Shown here one piece after another: positions 15,101 through 19,748 of a DNA stretch of 30,811 bases. The number at the start of each line of letters is the position of its first letter. Positions within the stretch are counted from its first letter, which is position 1. The notes under the pieces were generated by a model. The model did not search any database and had not been told where the DNA came from. It saw only the letters and a list, made by a program, of their open reading frames with translations. Source of the stretch: a virus; the IMG/VR virus record IMGVR_UViG_3300017996_000014, positions 1 to 30,811 of that record. One strand, written 5' to 3'. A program made the position numbers and the translations under genes.

Positions 15101-16693
15101 CGTTCCTTCGCCCGTGCCGCCTGTTGGAATCTCACTCATGCTGCCCAAATGGAAGATGGATTTTTGATTTGCCACTTGCCCCGCTTCAACCGCTTCATCT
15201 CTATCCGCGTACAGTTTGGCAATATCCAAAACAGATTTTCCAGTGTCCGGGTCTTTCCATGTGCCTACTGCATGATCGTCCTGAGCCAGCAAATCAGCAT
15301 TGTCTGTTTTGAATTTCGCCAAAACTTCAGGCGTCAGTTTATCAACCGACAACGTGCGTTCGGGGTATGAGCCAACTGAATACAAATCCTTCCCTGCAAG
15401 ATTGTCACCTTCCGGTGTGAACGTAGAGCCGCCGTTTTGTTCGTGCGCGGCTAGTTGGTCTTGCTTCCCGGTCGATACGGGTTCCCCGTCACCCGCTCGT
15501 ACGCTTCCTTCCGGTTGTCCACTGGTTGCGGTGGTTGCTGCGGTTGATTCTGCATTTGATGCCCCCTTTACTTGCTTGCCTGTGTCGCCATATACGGAAC
15601 TAAAATCTACGGTCTTCGGCGCAGACTCAACTCGCGGTTGCGTCAAATCCATCTTGTATCCCGGCGAGCCTGCCTTCGAAGAAATTTTCTCGACAGGATG
15701 ACCTTTTTGCTGCAGTCCATCCCAAACACGCGCCGCGTCCAGAGTCGTGCTCCCCTGCAAATCCGAAGTCATCTCGGGAACGCCCTTCGCACGTAGTTCA
15801 TCCGCAGCGCGAAGATACAACGCTTGCGCGTGCCCTTGTCCGCGATACTGCGGTTCAATGTGCGCCGCCGTCACCGCACCTGCAGCGGGTCGGTCTTCTT
15901 GCGGAATAGTGTATCGCACCCGCCCGACTTCTTTGTCATTATCCATCAAGCGAACAATACCACCAGACCGCCCAACAGGTTCGTGCGTAATGGTTGGAGT
16001 AGATGTTGGGGGCTTCACTTGCTTGCCGCCAACAGATTCAAAATTAAGAATTGGTTCTGCTTCCGCAGGAGCGGCGGGCAGTGCTGCAGGAGCCGCAGGG
16101 AGTTGCTTCTGAGGCTCAACCGTGATGACTTTGCCTGTGCGGGCTTCATCTAACCGGGCGGCGCTGCGAGCGGTCATACTCTCGCGTGCGGCTGCGCCTG
16201 CCTCATGAATTTGTTCTGGAACTTTTGCTGCTTCGCCCGTTAGAAGTGGCGCAACGGTACCCGTAAGCGTACCTAGAGAGCCACGAACATTGCCCTGTGC
16301 GGCTTGCTCTTCGGATTTGACGAGTCCGCCGCCGAGTAGCGGAATACCGCTCGTTAGATATTCGAGACCACCGATAGCTTTTTCGCTGAGCCCCGTTTTG
16401 CGTAGATGCTCGCGAGCAGTCGCTTGAGCGTCGGGATTGGTCGCAGCGGAGATGACGCCCTTCGCCGCGTCCATCATGGTGTTGATTGGATGCTCAGCAG
16501 CCGCAGCAATCTCGGCGGCTGTCTCACTACCAATTTCTTTAGCTGCTTCTGCCGGATGTGCACGCACGGCGCGAGCGGTCGCGCCTAGAGAGTCCGGGTC
16601 AACGCCCTGAGACGTAGCAAGCGAATGAAAGAATCCCTCGTCGGGCGGCGCAGCGGGCGGTGCCGCAGGAGTTGCTGTCTGGTCGTCTGCCAT
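12182..16693 (-). CDS. giant multidomain 'polyvalent'-type protein (GNAT, M41-like peptidase, DTHA module)
   Basis: 1503 residues, the largest gene here. An Ala/Pro-rich N-terminus (1-230) leads to a GNAT-like acetyltransferase domain (about 232-330; YRGQGHA at 283-289). After a linker, a zinc-metallopeptidase motif HELGH (622-626) is followed by GGIAADEVF (684-692) and D711, spaced as in FtsH-type M41 peptidases. A middle alpha/beta region (840-1010) and a C-terminal module (about 1075-1340) with YGHKVRNFYNN and TIDTHAV (D1291-A1294, DUF7178-like) complete it. Such unlinked enzyme domains in one polypeptide are typical of phage polyvalent proteins thought to be ejected with DNA and to modify or cleave host factors. 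No membrane segment is seen. The ATG has GAGG 4 nt upstream. Three linkers contain overprinted genes. Confidence 0.85.
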   Translation of the reverse strand: MADDQTATPAAPPAAPPDEGFFHSLATSQGVDPDSLGATARAVRAHPAEAAKEIGSETAAEIAAAAEHPINTMMDAAKGVISAATNPDAQATAREHLRKTGLSEKAIGGLEYLTSGIPLLGGGLVKSEEQAAQGNVRGSLGTLTGTVAPLLTGEAAKVPEQIHEAGAAARESMTARSAARLDEARTGKVITVEPQKQLPAAPAALPAAPAEAEPILNFESVGGKQVKPPTSTPTITHEPVGRSGGIVRLMDNDKEVGRVRYTIPQEDRPAAGAVTAAHIEPQYRGQGHAQALYLRAADELRAKGVPEMTSDLQGSTTLDAARVWDGLQQKGHPVEKISSKAGSPGYKMDLTQPRVESAPKTVDFSSVYGDTGKQVKGASNAESTAATTATSGQPEGSVRAGDGEPVSTGKQDQLAAHEQNGGSTFTPEGDNLAGKDLYSVGSYPERTLSVDKLTPEVLAKFKTDNADLLAQDDHAVGTWKDPDTGKSVLDIAKLYADRDEAVEAGQVANQKSIFHLGSMSEIPTGGTGEGTLTMSERQTALKQPWNIYVKNPDGTQRVETVDAFSSKDALKTAQKKFPEGSEWEIAGGGERTPSTEYKVPKQKVLSIPEAIAGRLPEQTMRHELGHAMVGMNEGLTPIGMLRHTHPDMSGAVAAMSWDASKEYQPGTHLIKPDRLNGVVRAAMGGIAADEVFNDLPRAANHNFYISRSRSDGGSAYRFLKAAGYDHDTAMQRMHDAIDYGKEHLTKPAVSDIIKENESVREPNLSRQFHYSAERLNNMAAEAKRRMTDEATKAGGDDRTAIAGRDADSGTDVARGEGEGAGGPGQIVQKEITPALAPGETLEDRAIKAYGVTDDPAKMGFILPDGRGLDFSQGKPARTLDHGDVSSILPRTGADAVAYNENPREVFTERTGAARIMLHKGGVNVVLPASGLTPEQGDVILRATEKHPGDVTIDIRRNGKIGSASGSVTDADSLDRLVRDAKRDAVRPGAGTVSARSLITAETKAPEGINTVSTRVPSRTVKGETVEDHTDQSRISDMEAAKAAPGYVAKMVNRIKDTPGFKVPEGDDAQTHADAYIRHVADNVKFVYNKLTPEAIAKDEQWYPVGAHDRGIAVAKQHGFTPEQIYGVTSVESPMTDWDQNTSLAERTANIWKNQQNTKFTPEMQDAADRISSIPAMKKFKPMFKDLRGKTLSELPSEEKQAWWLRLYDEGHNSRDYETWNPDGTSGGLAKNMDGTPRKVGWSFQRHIEKAINILQDGSPENISRQLGYGHKVRNFYNNQAAPNDPRFLTIDTHAVNVTQLRPMSGKAPAVKDNFGNIKNGEYGLKGIYPLHDAGYRLAAKELDIPIPSRLQSSTWVKIREVFNDNFKTDENLKAVDAIWKEHSDGKITADEARNRVWDYAERWNREAAGGVRNPSDTGELFAPGVRGESPAGATGPGDRGATPGTTSETAVGDEGDTSFNFGANAPEEKPEPKVSFAYVRPGKSKSAAHSATDLLKAFGKIKK
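12340..12543 (-). CDS. overprinted small protein, 67 residues (GIPVTRENYL family)
   Basis: It is nested in the +1 frame of the 1503-residue gene, opposite its linker residues 1384-1452. The ATG at 12543 has AAGGA 8 nt upstream. The product reads as a real, charged globular protein: VKLLEEYGIPVTRENYLLLA, then GNPPQEPLDQEIEEQLPEQL. The pattern IPVTRENYL...G.PP....E.E..LPE resembles a recurrent family of small phage and bacterial hypothetical proteins that I know by pattern only. The host-gene frame here is low-complexity Gly/Pro/Asp/Thr, so this frame looks the more constrained one. Function unknown. Confidence 0.75.
   Translation of the reverse strand: MEKSQPMKPETESGITQSDGTVKLLEEYGIPVTRENYLLLAFAGNPPQEPLDQEIEEQLPEQLQKRQ
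14200..14331 (-). CDS. overprinted small protein, 43 residues
   Basis: It is nested in the +1 frame of the 1503-residue gene, opposite linker residues 788-832. A strong Shine-Dalgarno AAGAGGAG ends 8 nt before the ATG (14331-14329); the frame ends in TAA (14200-14202). The product is highly charged and helical: MKPQKQGVTTEQLLQDATR, then VEQMSPEEKAKVRADLDKSF and a basic end. The helix-capping SPEEKAKVR and overall order are unlike a random shadow. Function unknown. It is too short to appear in standard ORF calls. Confidence 0.6.
   Translation of the reverse strand: MKPQKQGVTTEQLLQDATRTVEQMSPEEKAKVRADLDKSFKKK
15451..15555 (-). CDS. overprinted small peptide, 34 residues
   Basis: It is nested in the +1 frame of the 1503-residue gene, opposite linker residues 380-415. 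AAAGGGGG ends 6 nt before the ATG (15555-15553); the stop TAG is at 15451-15453. The product starts MQNQPQQPPQPVDN and continues RKEAYERVTGNPYRPGSKTN. The second half is plausible protein, while the Gln/Pro start is composition-driven. It is less certain than the two other overprinted genes but shares their frame, spacing and linker position. Confidence 0.45.
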   Translation of the reverse strand: MQNQPQQPPQPVDNRKEAYERVTGNPYRPGSKTN

Positions 16694-16699
16694 AAAACC

Positions 16700-17272
16700 T
16701 CACGGGTTTATTTTTCGGCGTATCAGTTCCGCCAATAATTCTTCAGTCGTAAAATTCTCAATCAAACCATGCTTGCGTTGATTGGCGATTTGTTCCTTTG
16801 GTGTCGCCCACCGACAATTTCCAGGCTCGTAATTTCCGCTCACCTTCGGGAAACGATCCAACGATTTTCCATCAGGACGTTCGCCCATATCCGCAAGAAA
16901 ATTTTCAAAGCCCCGCTCTCCAAGCCATCGGTCGCAAATTTTAATTCCCCGTCCACCATACAGCATCCAGTGGTGATACGCAGGATTAAGACATCGTGTC
17001 TTCATCGCAGTCCAACTTTGAAACGTCGGACTGATTTTTCCAACACGAGAGTGACCGTGAGTAGTAGATCGCTCCCCAAGTTCCTGGGCTCGACACGTCT
17101 CACATTGATTCGCTTTACCGTCCCGCAGTGCTTGTCCAAGCACAGTGTCTTCGCGACCACAAACACATCGAACTCGCCAAAAGGCTTTTGTATGCCAAGA
17201 CGGCGTCGGGGCGGATGCGATAACCACTCGCTTGCCAAATCTTCGACCTATCATGTCTATCTTTTGTGGCAT
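16700..17272 (-). CDS. HNH homing-type endonuclease
   Basis: 190 residues from the ATG at 17272, which has AGGAG 6 nt upstream. An ATG two codons earlier directly abuts the Shine-Dalgarno sequence and is less likely. Cys pairs near residues 35-60 (CVCG, CETC) precede the core FQSWTAMKTRC, YGGRGIKICDRW, FLADMG, SLDRFPKVSGNYEPGNCRWA and NQRKHG, the classic layout of phage/intron HNH proteins of the SPO1/I-HmuI and AP2-HNH type. It cuts or nicks specific DNA, usually to spread its own gene. It has a private promoter and sits just upstream of the giant gene. Confidence 0.9.
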   Translation of the reverse strand: MPQKIDMIGRRFGKRVVIASAPTPSWHTKAFWRVRCVCGREDTVLGQALRDGKANQCETCRAQELGERSTTHGHSRVGKISPTFQSWTAMKTRCLNPAYHHWMLYGGRGIKICDRWLGERGFENFLADMGERPDGKSLDRFPKVSGNYEPGNCRWATPKEQIANQRKHGLIENFTTEELLAELIRRKINP

Positions 17273-17283
17273 AAACATCTCCT

Positions 17284-17311
17284 AATATACCACAAAAAGT
17301 CTAAAAGTCAA
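17284..17311 (-). promoter_or_regulatory. sigma70-type promoter of HNH gene
   Basis: TTGACT (17306-17311), 16 nt, TATATT (17284-17289). The TGA in the -35 box is the stop codon of the upstream 190-residue gene (17308-17310). The expected start site is about 17277, within a few bases of the ATG at 17272, so the transcript has almost no leader. Confidence 0.82.
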
Positions 17312-17880
17312 GGATTAAGGACGTGAAGTCTTGGATCAATGCGTCTCGCTTTCTCCACATTCTCTTCGGGAATATCATGGATAGATGAATCACTCGCGAG
17401 AATTCTCCTATGCCCGTCAGGAATGGGCGGCAAATGCGGCTGGCCGTCGATTCTGGGCGGCTGTGCCAGTGGCTGCGTGTCGGCAGGCGTCTTTCCCTTG
17501 CCCGCCGCCTTGCCCCCGTCCTGGGGCGTCCCAGCGGGTTTTGCCCCTATTCCAGCGGCTGCGGTCAGGGTCTTGAGCACGTTCGGGTGGCTCTCGGCTA
17601 ATTCCAGCACCTGGGGGTCAATTTTAGCCATTTGCTGCATGACCGCCGCAGTCTTTGCGATGGGGTCAACTGGAGTCGCGGCTTGCTTCGCTTGATACAG
17701 CCGCTTTTTGGTGTCGTCAGGCACGAGGATATCCTTCAGGTGCGTAGCAAGCTCGTTTTCGTCTCTCGCCCCGTGGAACAAGTCCCACAACTGCTCCCGC
17801 TGCGGGTCGTTGATTGCGGGGTCCTGTTCAAGAATCGGCTTTGCCGGGTCGTTGAACGGCGTGATTGGCGCGGTACTCAT
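17308..17880 (-). CDS. hypothetical protein, 190 residues, possibly virion-associated
   Basis: It starts MSTAPITPFNDPAKPILEQD. The N-terminal half is helical and charged, a Gly/Lys/Pro-rich linker covers about residues 112-140, and the C-terminus has DIPEENVEKARRIDPRLHV. There is no TM segment or known motif. The ATG overlaps the preceding stop (ATGA). Its opening resembles that of the two-TM protein at 10732-11511 (MSTTPITPKAS), which may be chance. Its position before the giant internal-protein gene suggests a virion or ejection accessory role, by context only. Confidence 0.72.
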   Translation of the reverse strand: MSTAPITPFNDPAKPILEQDPAINDPQREQLWDLFHGARDENELATHLKDILVPDDTKKRLYQAKQAATPVDPIAKTAAVMQQMAKIDPQVLELAESHPNVLKTLTAAAGIGAKPAGTPQDGGKAAGKGKTPADTQPLAQPPRIDGQPHLPPIPDGHRRILASDSSIHDIPEENVEKARRIDPRLHVLNP

Positions 17881-18071
17881 TGGTTTATTCCCTCATATTT
17901 GAACCAGAAAATTTTCTTTGTTTCGAAGCCATCAACGTGCAAGATACGCCAATTGCTTTTGTACTTCCGAGGCAACGGACGAAGTTCCATCAGTTCAGGA
18001 AAGTACATATTCGCTCTCCATTGCTCTATGGCAATTGCATCATAAGCCGCCACGTTCAGGGCTGCGTTCAT
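17877..18071 (-). CDS. small hypothetical protein, 64 residues
   Basis: The ATG at 18071 overlaps the phosphatase stop (ATGA), with AAAGGAG 4 nt upstream; its own stop overlaps the next ATG the same way. The product starts MNAALNVAAYDAIAIEQW and is rich in aromatic and basic residues (LRPLPRKYKSNWRILHVDGF). No family recognised. The perfect packing and Shine-Dalgarno sequence support a real gene. Confidence 0.75.
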   Translation of the reverse strand: MNAALNVAAYDAIAIEQWRANMYFPELMELRPLPRKYKSNWRILHVDGFETKKIFWFKYEGINQ

Positions 18072-18682
18072 GATACTCCTTTTGCTGCGTTCATATCACC
18101 TAACACAATGCGAAACGACACGTCGCCTCTCTCATCCATATAAACTGCTACGACGCCGCCCGGCGACACAGCATCTTTTATTTCTTCGAGACCCATCAAA
18201 CATTTTATCACAGAATTGTGAACGTAAAGGACAGTTGGCAGTCCTTTATATGGCGTCGTGAGGTACTGCCACGCCACTTGGACTCGATCACGCAATTGAT
18301 TACGGCTCTCCCCGCCAGGAATTTGAAGCGATGGGTCGTCGGCGTACGGTTTGAACTTGGCGAGATTCTCAGGCGATTTTTCCTTACCCGAGAAATCCGA
18401 CACATACCATGGTCGGAGATTGGGGTCACTGCCGAGATACGGACAGAGCACACAGCCTATGTCCAAAAGAAACTGGGCGGACTCAATTGAGCGAGGAACG
18501 TCAGAGCAGATTACTCGTCCGATGTGTTCGAATGAAAGCCACTGTGCTGCGGCTGCTGCTTGCTGACGACCTTCTTCAGATAGTCCGAGTGTACCCCAAC
18601 TATCCCACACCGACATTGAGGTAAGGGTTCCATGTCGGACCAAATATCCGATCAACTCCAACTGCGGTTCCATGTTCAACAT
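18068..18682 (-). CDS. histidine phosphatase (phosphoglycerate-mutase-like)
   Basis: 204 residues. YLVRHGTLTS carries the RHG motif (R16, H17, G18); VICSDVPRSIESA and the GGESRNQLRDRV segment are standard branch-1 features; VLYVHNSVIKCL supplies the second catalytic His. These enzymes transfer or remove phosphate through a phospho-histidine. In phages the substrate is usually unknown (sugar phosphates, nucleotides or RNA modifications). The ATG at 18682 has GAGGAAG upstream and follows the tRNA region by 17 nt, so it may be co-transcribed with the tRNAs. Confidence 0.9.
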   Translation of the reverse strand: MLNMEPQLELIGYLVRHGTLTSMSVWDSWGTLGLSEEGRQQAAAAAQWLSFEHIGRVICSDVPRSIESAQFLLDIGCVLCPYLGSDPNLRPWYVSDFSGKEKSPENLAKFKPYADDPSLQIPGGESRNQLRDRVQVAWQYLTTPYKGLPTVLYVHNSVIKCLMGLEEIKDAVSPGGVVAVYMDERGDVSFRIVLGDMNAAKGVS

Positions 18683-18699
18683 TTCGCTTCCTCAAAGAG

Positions 18700-18772
18700 A
18701 GCCCGAAGATGGATTCGAACCACCGTCTTCCAGTTTACAAAACTGGGCTCTAACCCGCTGAGCTATTCGGGC
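18700..18772 (-). tRNA. tRNA-Thr (anticodon TGT)
   Basis: 73 nt without encoded CCA. Acceptor GCCCGAA pairs with TTCGGGC, discriminator T. The D arm is GCTC/GAGC. The anticodon stem CCAGT/ACTGG holds loop TTTGTAA, so the anticodon is TGT (reads ACA). The T arm is GGTGG/CCATC with TTCGAAT. All arms fold normally. Confidence 0.95.
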
Positions 18773-18782
18773 GAAAAATCCT

Positions 18783-18885
18783 GGTGCCTGCGGGGACCTT
18801 CGTTTCACTATTAGCCGCCGCGACCTTCGTACGCTACTGCTGCAGCCTCACGTACGCTGTTCCCTCATGGATGAACTCAAGCACC
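18783..18885 (-). other. non-coding spacer with closing inverted repeat
   Basis: It lies between tRNA-Thr and the permuted tRNA candidate. GGTGCTTG (18878-18885) and CAGGCACC (18783-18790) can pair over 8 bp (one G-U), enclosing 87 nt that include a CGTACG...CGTACG stem. There is no ORF of note. One such repeat is expected by chance in a region this size, so an RNA function is only a possibility. Confidence 0.25.
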
Positions 18886-18894
18886 GAAAATTAC

Positions 18895-19000
18895 GGGAAG
18901 TGTCCTGAACCACTAGACGACAAAACCATGGACTCACACGCGTTGCACCGCGCTGCCAGATTTGGTCTATGGCGGGATTCGAACCCGCGTTTCTTCCCTA
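18895..19000 (-). ncRNA. candidate circularly permuted tRNA (3' half before 5' half)
   Basis: In reading order: GGGAAG (18998-18993), AAAC, a perfect T arm GCGGG-TTCGAAT-CCCGC (18988-18972) and acceptor-like CATAGAC (18971-18965). After about 30 nt comes GTCCATG (18933-18927), complementary to CATAGAC at 6 of 7 positions. Then 6 nt, a tRNA-Glu-type D arm (TC, GTCT, AGTGGTTCA, GGAC; 18920-18902), A, and CTTCCC (18900-18895), the exact complement of GGGAAG. The arms thus assemble into a tRNA if the order of the halves is swapped, with the break in the anticodon loop. The 6 extra nt after the acceptor and the lack of a clear anticodon are problems. Decay of two unrelated tRNAs is the alternative. 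Confidence 0.4.
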
Positions 19001-19011
19001 TTCACGTCCGA

Positions 19012-19039
19012 ATTATACCACGAATTTCGGACATGTCAA
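19012..19039 (-). promoter_or_regulatory. sigma70-type promoter inside tRNA region
   Basis: A perfect TTGACA (19034-19039), 16 nt, a perfect TATAAT (19012-19017). An inverted repeat, GTCCGAA (19026-19032) and TTCGGAC (19006-19012), flanks and overlaps the -10, a possible operator. The start site (about 19005) lies a few bases before the GGGAAG of the permuted tRNA candidate. The -35 begins 9 nt after the CCA of tRNA-Gly. Confidence 0.88.
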
Positions 19040-19047
19040 GCGAAAAA

Positions 19048-19121
19048 TGGAGCGGGCGGTGAGAATCGAACTCACTCGTACAGTTTGGTGGACTGTCACA
19101 CTGCCAATATGTGACGCCCGC
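19048..19121 (-). tRNA. tRNA-Gly-like with unusual anticodon loop (ACC, C33)
   Basis: 74 nt including encoded CCA. Acceptor GCGGGCG/CGCCCGC with discriminator T, as in bacterial tRNA-Gly. The D arm is ACAT/GTGT with loop ATTGGCA, and the T arm is GTGAG/CTCAC with TTCGATT. The anticodon stem ACAGT/ACTGT is perfect, but its loop is CCACCAA. Position 33 is C instead of the near-universal T, and the anticodon reads ACC (Gly, GGU) with an A at the wobble position. The body is clearly a glycine tRNA; the loop is not normal. Confidence 0.88.
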
Positions 19122-19289
19122 TCAGAAAATTGTGTCGGGATTTTTGGTATTCTCTTTGGTGTGTTCCGACACGCGAGACGCGATACGGGTCCGACTTTAG
19201 TTGTGCGTTATCCCTGTGCTCGTTTTCACAAGCGAACCGTACATCTCGCTACCACCAAATCATCGGAGAATGACTCCGCAACCTTATAT
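19122..19289 (-). other. structured non-coding leader between promoter and tRNA-Gly
   Basis: No ORF is supported. Transcribed from the promoter at 19290-19318, it contains the hairpin CGGAG-TCATT-CTCCG and GCTTGT-GAAA-ACGAGC with a GNRA loop. It also has a possible closing stem, TTTGGTG (19253-19259) with CACCAAA (19155-19161), and GTGTCGG/CCGACAC close to tRNA-Gly. It may be a tRNA precursor leader or a small RNA. No known RNA family was recognised. Confidence 0.3.
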
Positions 19290-19318
19290 ATCTTACCGCA
19301 ATACTACCTAGCAGTCAA
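19290..19318 (-). promoter_or_regulatory. sigma70-type promoter inside tRNA region
   Basis: TTGACT (19313-19318), 17 nt, TAAGAT (19290-19295). The -35 starts 8 nt after the CCA of tRNA-fMet, the same layout as the promoter after tRNA-Gly (both follow CCATTTTTC). Confidence 0.78.
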
Positions 19319-19326
19319 GAGAAAAA

Positions 19327-19402
19327 TGGTTGCGGGAGAAGGATTTGAACCTTCGACTGCGGTTTATGAGACCGCCGAGTTACCTAACTACTCCATCCCG
19401 CG
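19327..19402 (-). tRNA. initiator-type tRNA-fMet (anticodon CAT)
   Basis: 76 nt with encoded CCA. Acceptor CGCGGGA/TCCCGCA leaves C1 and A72 unpaired, the key feature of bacterial initiator tRNA. The D stem GAGT/ACTC has the initiator-type A11-T24 pair. The anticodon stem GCGGT/ACCGC with loop CTCATAA keeps two of the three G-C pairs of the usual initiator GGG/CCC element. The T arm is GAAGG/CCTTC with TTCAAAT. Elongator tRNA-Met would pair 1-72. Confidence 0.94.
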
Positions 19403-19426
19403 TCAACTTTTTCTACAATAAAACTT

Positions 19427-19482
19427 GACGGTCTGTGCGGCGACCCAGGCTCTGCACCCTGTTCTTGCCGCCGCACGCCGTC
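19427..19482 (-). other. long GC-rich hairpin
   Basis: A three-tier stem on the minus strand: GACGG/CCGTC (5 bp), GTGCGGCG/CGCCGCAC (8 bp) and an inner CAGG/CCTG, with small internal loops. It is followed by CAAGTTTTATTG, a weak T-rich stretch. It lies between tRNA-Ala and tRNA-fMet. It could be a weak terminator, a processing barrier or a small RNA. An ORF across this area (19413-19604) is not protein-like. Confidence 0.5.
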
Positions 19483-19500
19483 CGTGGGCTTTTACTTCTC

Positions 19501-19571
19501 TTGGGTGATGGGCTTCCATTTGTTTGTCTTGCGGCGACAGGCAAGCCAACCCGCCTTTTCATTTCACCCAA
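19501..19571 (-). other. tRNA-like folded spacer
   Basis: TTGGGTGA (19564-19571) and TCACCCAA (19501-19508) pair over 8 bp around 55 nt. Inside, CTTGC/GCAAG encloses CTGTCGCC, close to a tRNA-Asp anticodon arm but with an 8-nt loop. No T arm or proper D arm is found, so it is not a canonical tRNA. It could be a decayed tRNA, or chance. Confidence 0.25.
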
Positions 19572-19574
19572 ACT

Positions 19575-19650
19575 TGGTGGACAAAGGGAGACTTGAACTC
19601 CCAACCTCCTGCGTGCAAGGCAGGCGCTCTGCCAGTTGAGCTATTCGCCC
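19575..19650 (-). tRNA. tRNA-Ala (anticodon TGC)
   Basis: 76 nt with encoded CCA. Acceptor GGGCGAA/TTTGTCC includes the G3-T70 wobble pair that defines alanine identity, discriminator A. The D arm is GCTC/GAGC. The anticodon stem CCTGC/GCAGG holds loop CTTGCAC (TGC, reads GCA). The T arm is GGGAG/CTCCC with TTCAAGT. It is the first tRNA after the terminator at 19678-19715. Confidence 0.96.
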
Positions 19651-19677
19651 ACGAAAACCAGTCTACCACAAATCCCG

Positions 19678-19715
19678 AAAAAGAAAAAGCCCGAAAGCAT
19701 CGCTGCCCTCGGGCT
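19678..19715 (-). terminator. rho-independent terminator
   Basis: On the minus strand AGCCCGA (19709-19715) pairs with TCGGGCT (19688-19694) over 7 bp, followed by a TTTTTCTTTTT-like tract. It ends the virion-gene transcript 33 nt after the stop of the 197-residue gene. A small GGGC-GCAA-GCCC hairpin just upstream could compete with it. Confidence 0.88.
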
Positions 19716-19748
19716 GTTGTGGGCTTGCGCCCGAAGATGTTTCGACGA

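Noticed and set aside
16020-16150. Possible fourth overprinted ORF in the giant gene (ATGAAGCCC start)
   Set aside because: No Shine-Dalgarno sequence, and the product is a Leu/Ser/Cys-rich shadow.
18964-18998. attP core made of a tRNA 3' end
   Set aside because: The T arm and acceptor 3' strand could mimic an attachment site, but no integrase is present and the complementary D-arm half lies 30 nt away.
18780-19020. Permuted two-piece tmRNA
   Set aside because: The order of halves fits, but there is no tmRNA-type D loop (TTCGAC near the 5' acceptor), no CTCCACCA end and no convincing tag frame ending in ALAA-like codons.
18969-19421. 150-codon plus-strand ORF across the tRNA region
   Set aside because: It is antisense to tRNA-Gly, tRNA-fMet and two promoters; its GFEPA and GEGFEPST peptides are the well-known false translation of reversed T arms.
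19413-19604. 63-codon minus-strand ORF between tRNA-Ala and tRNA-fMet
   Set aside because: It overlaps tRNA-Ala and the GC hairpin, has basic, non-protein-like sequence and no Shine-Dalgarno sequence.
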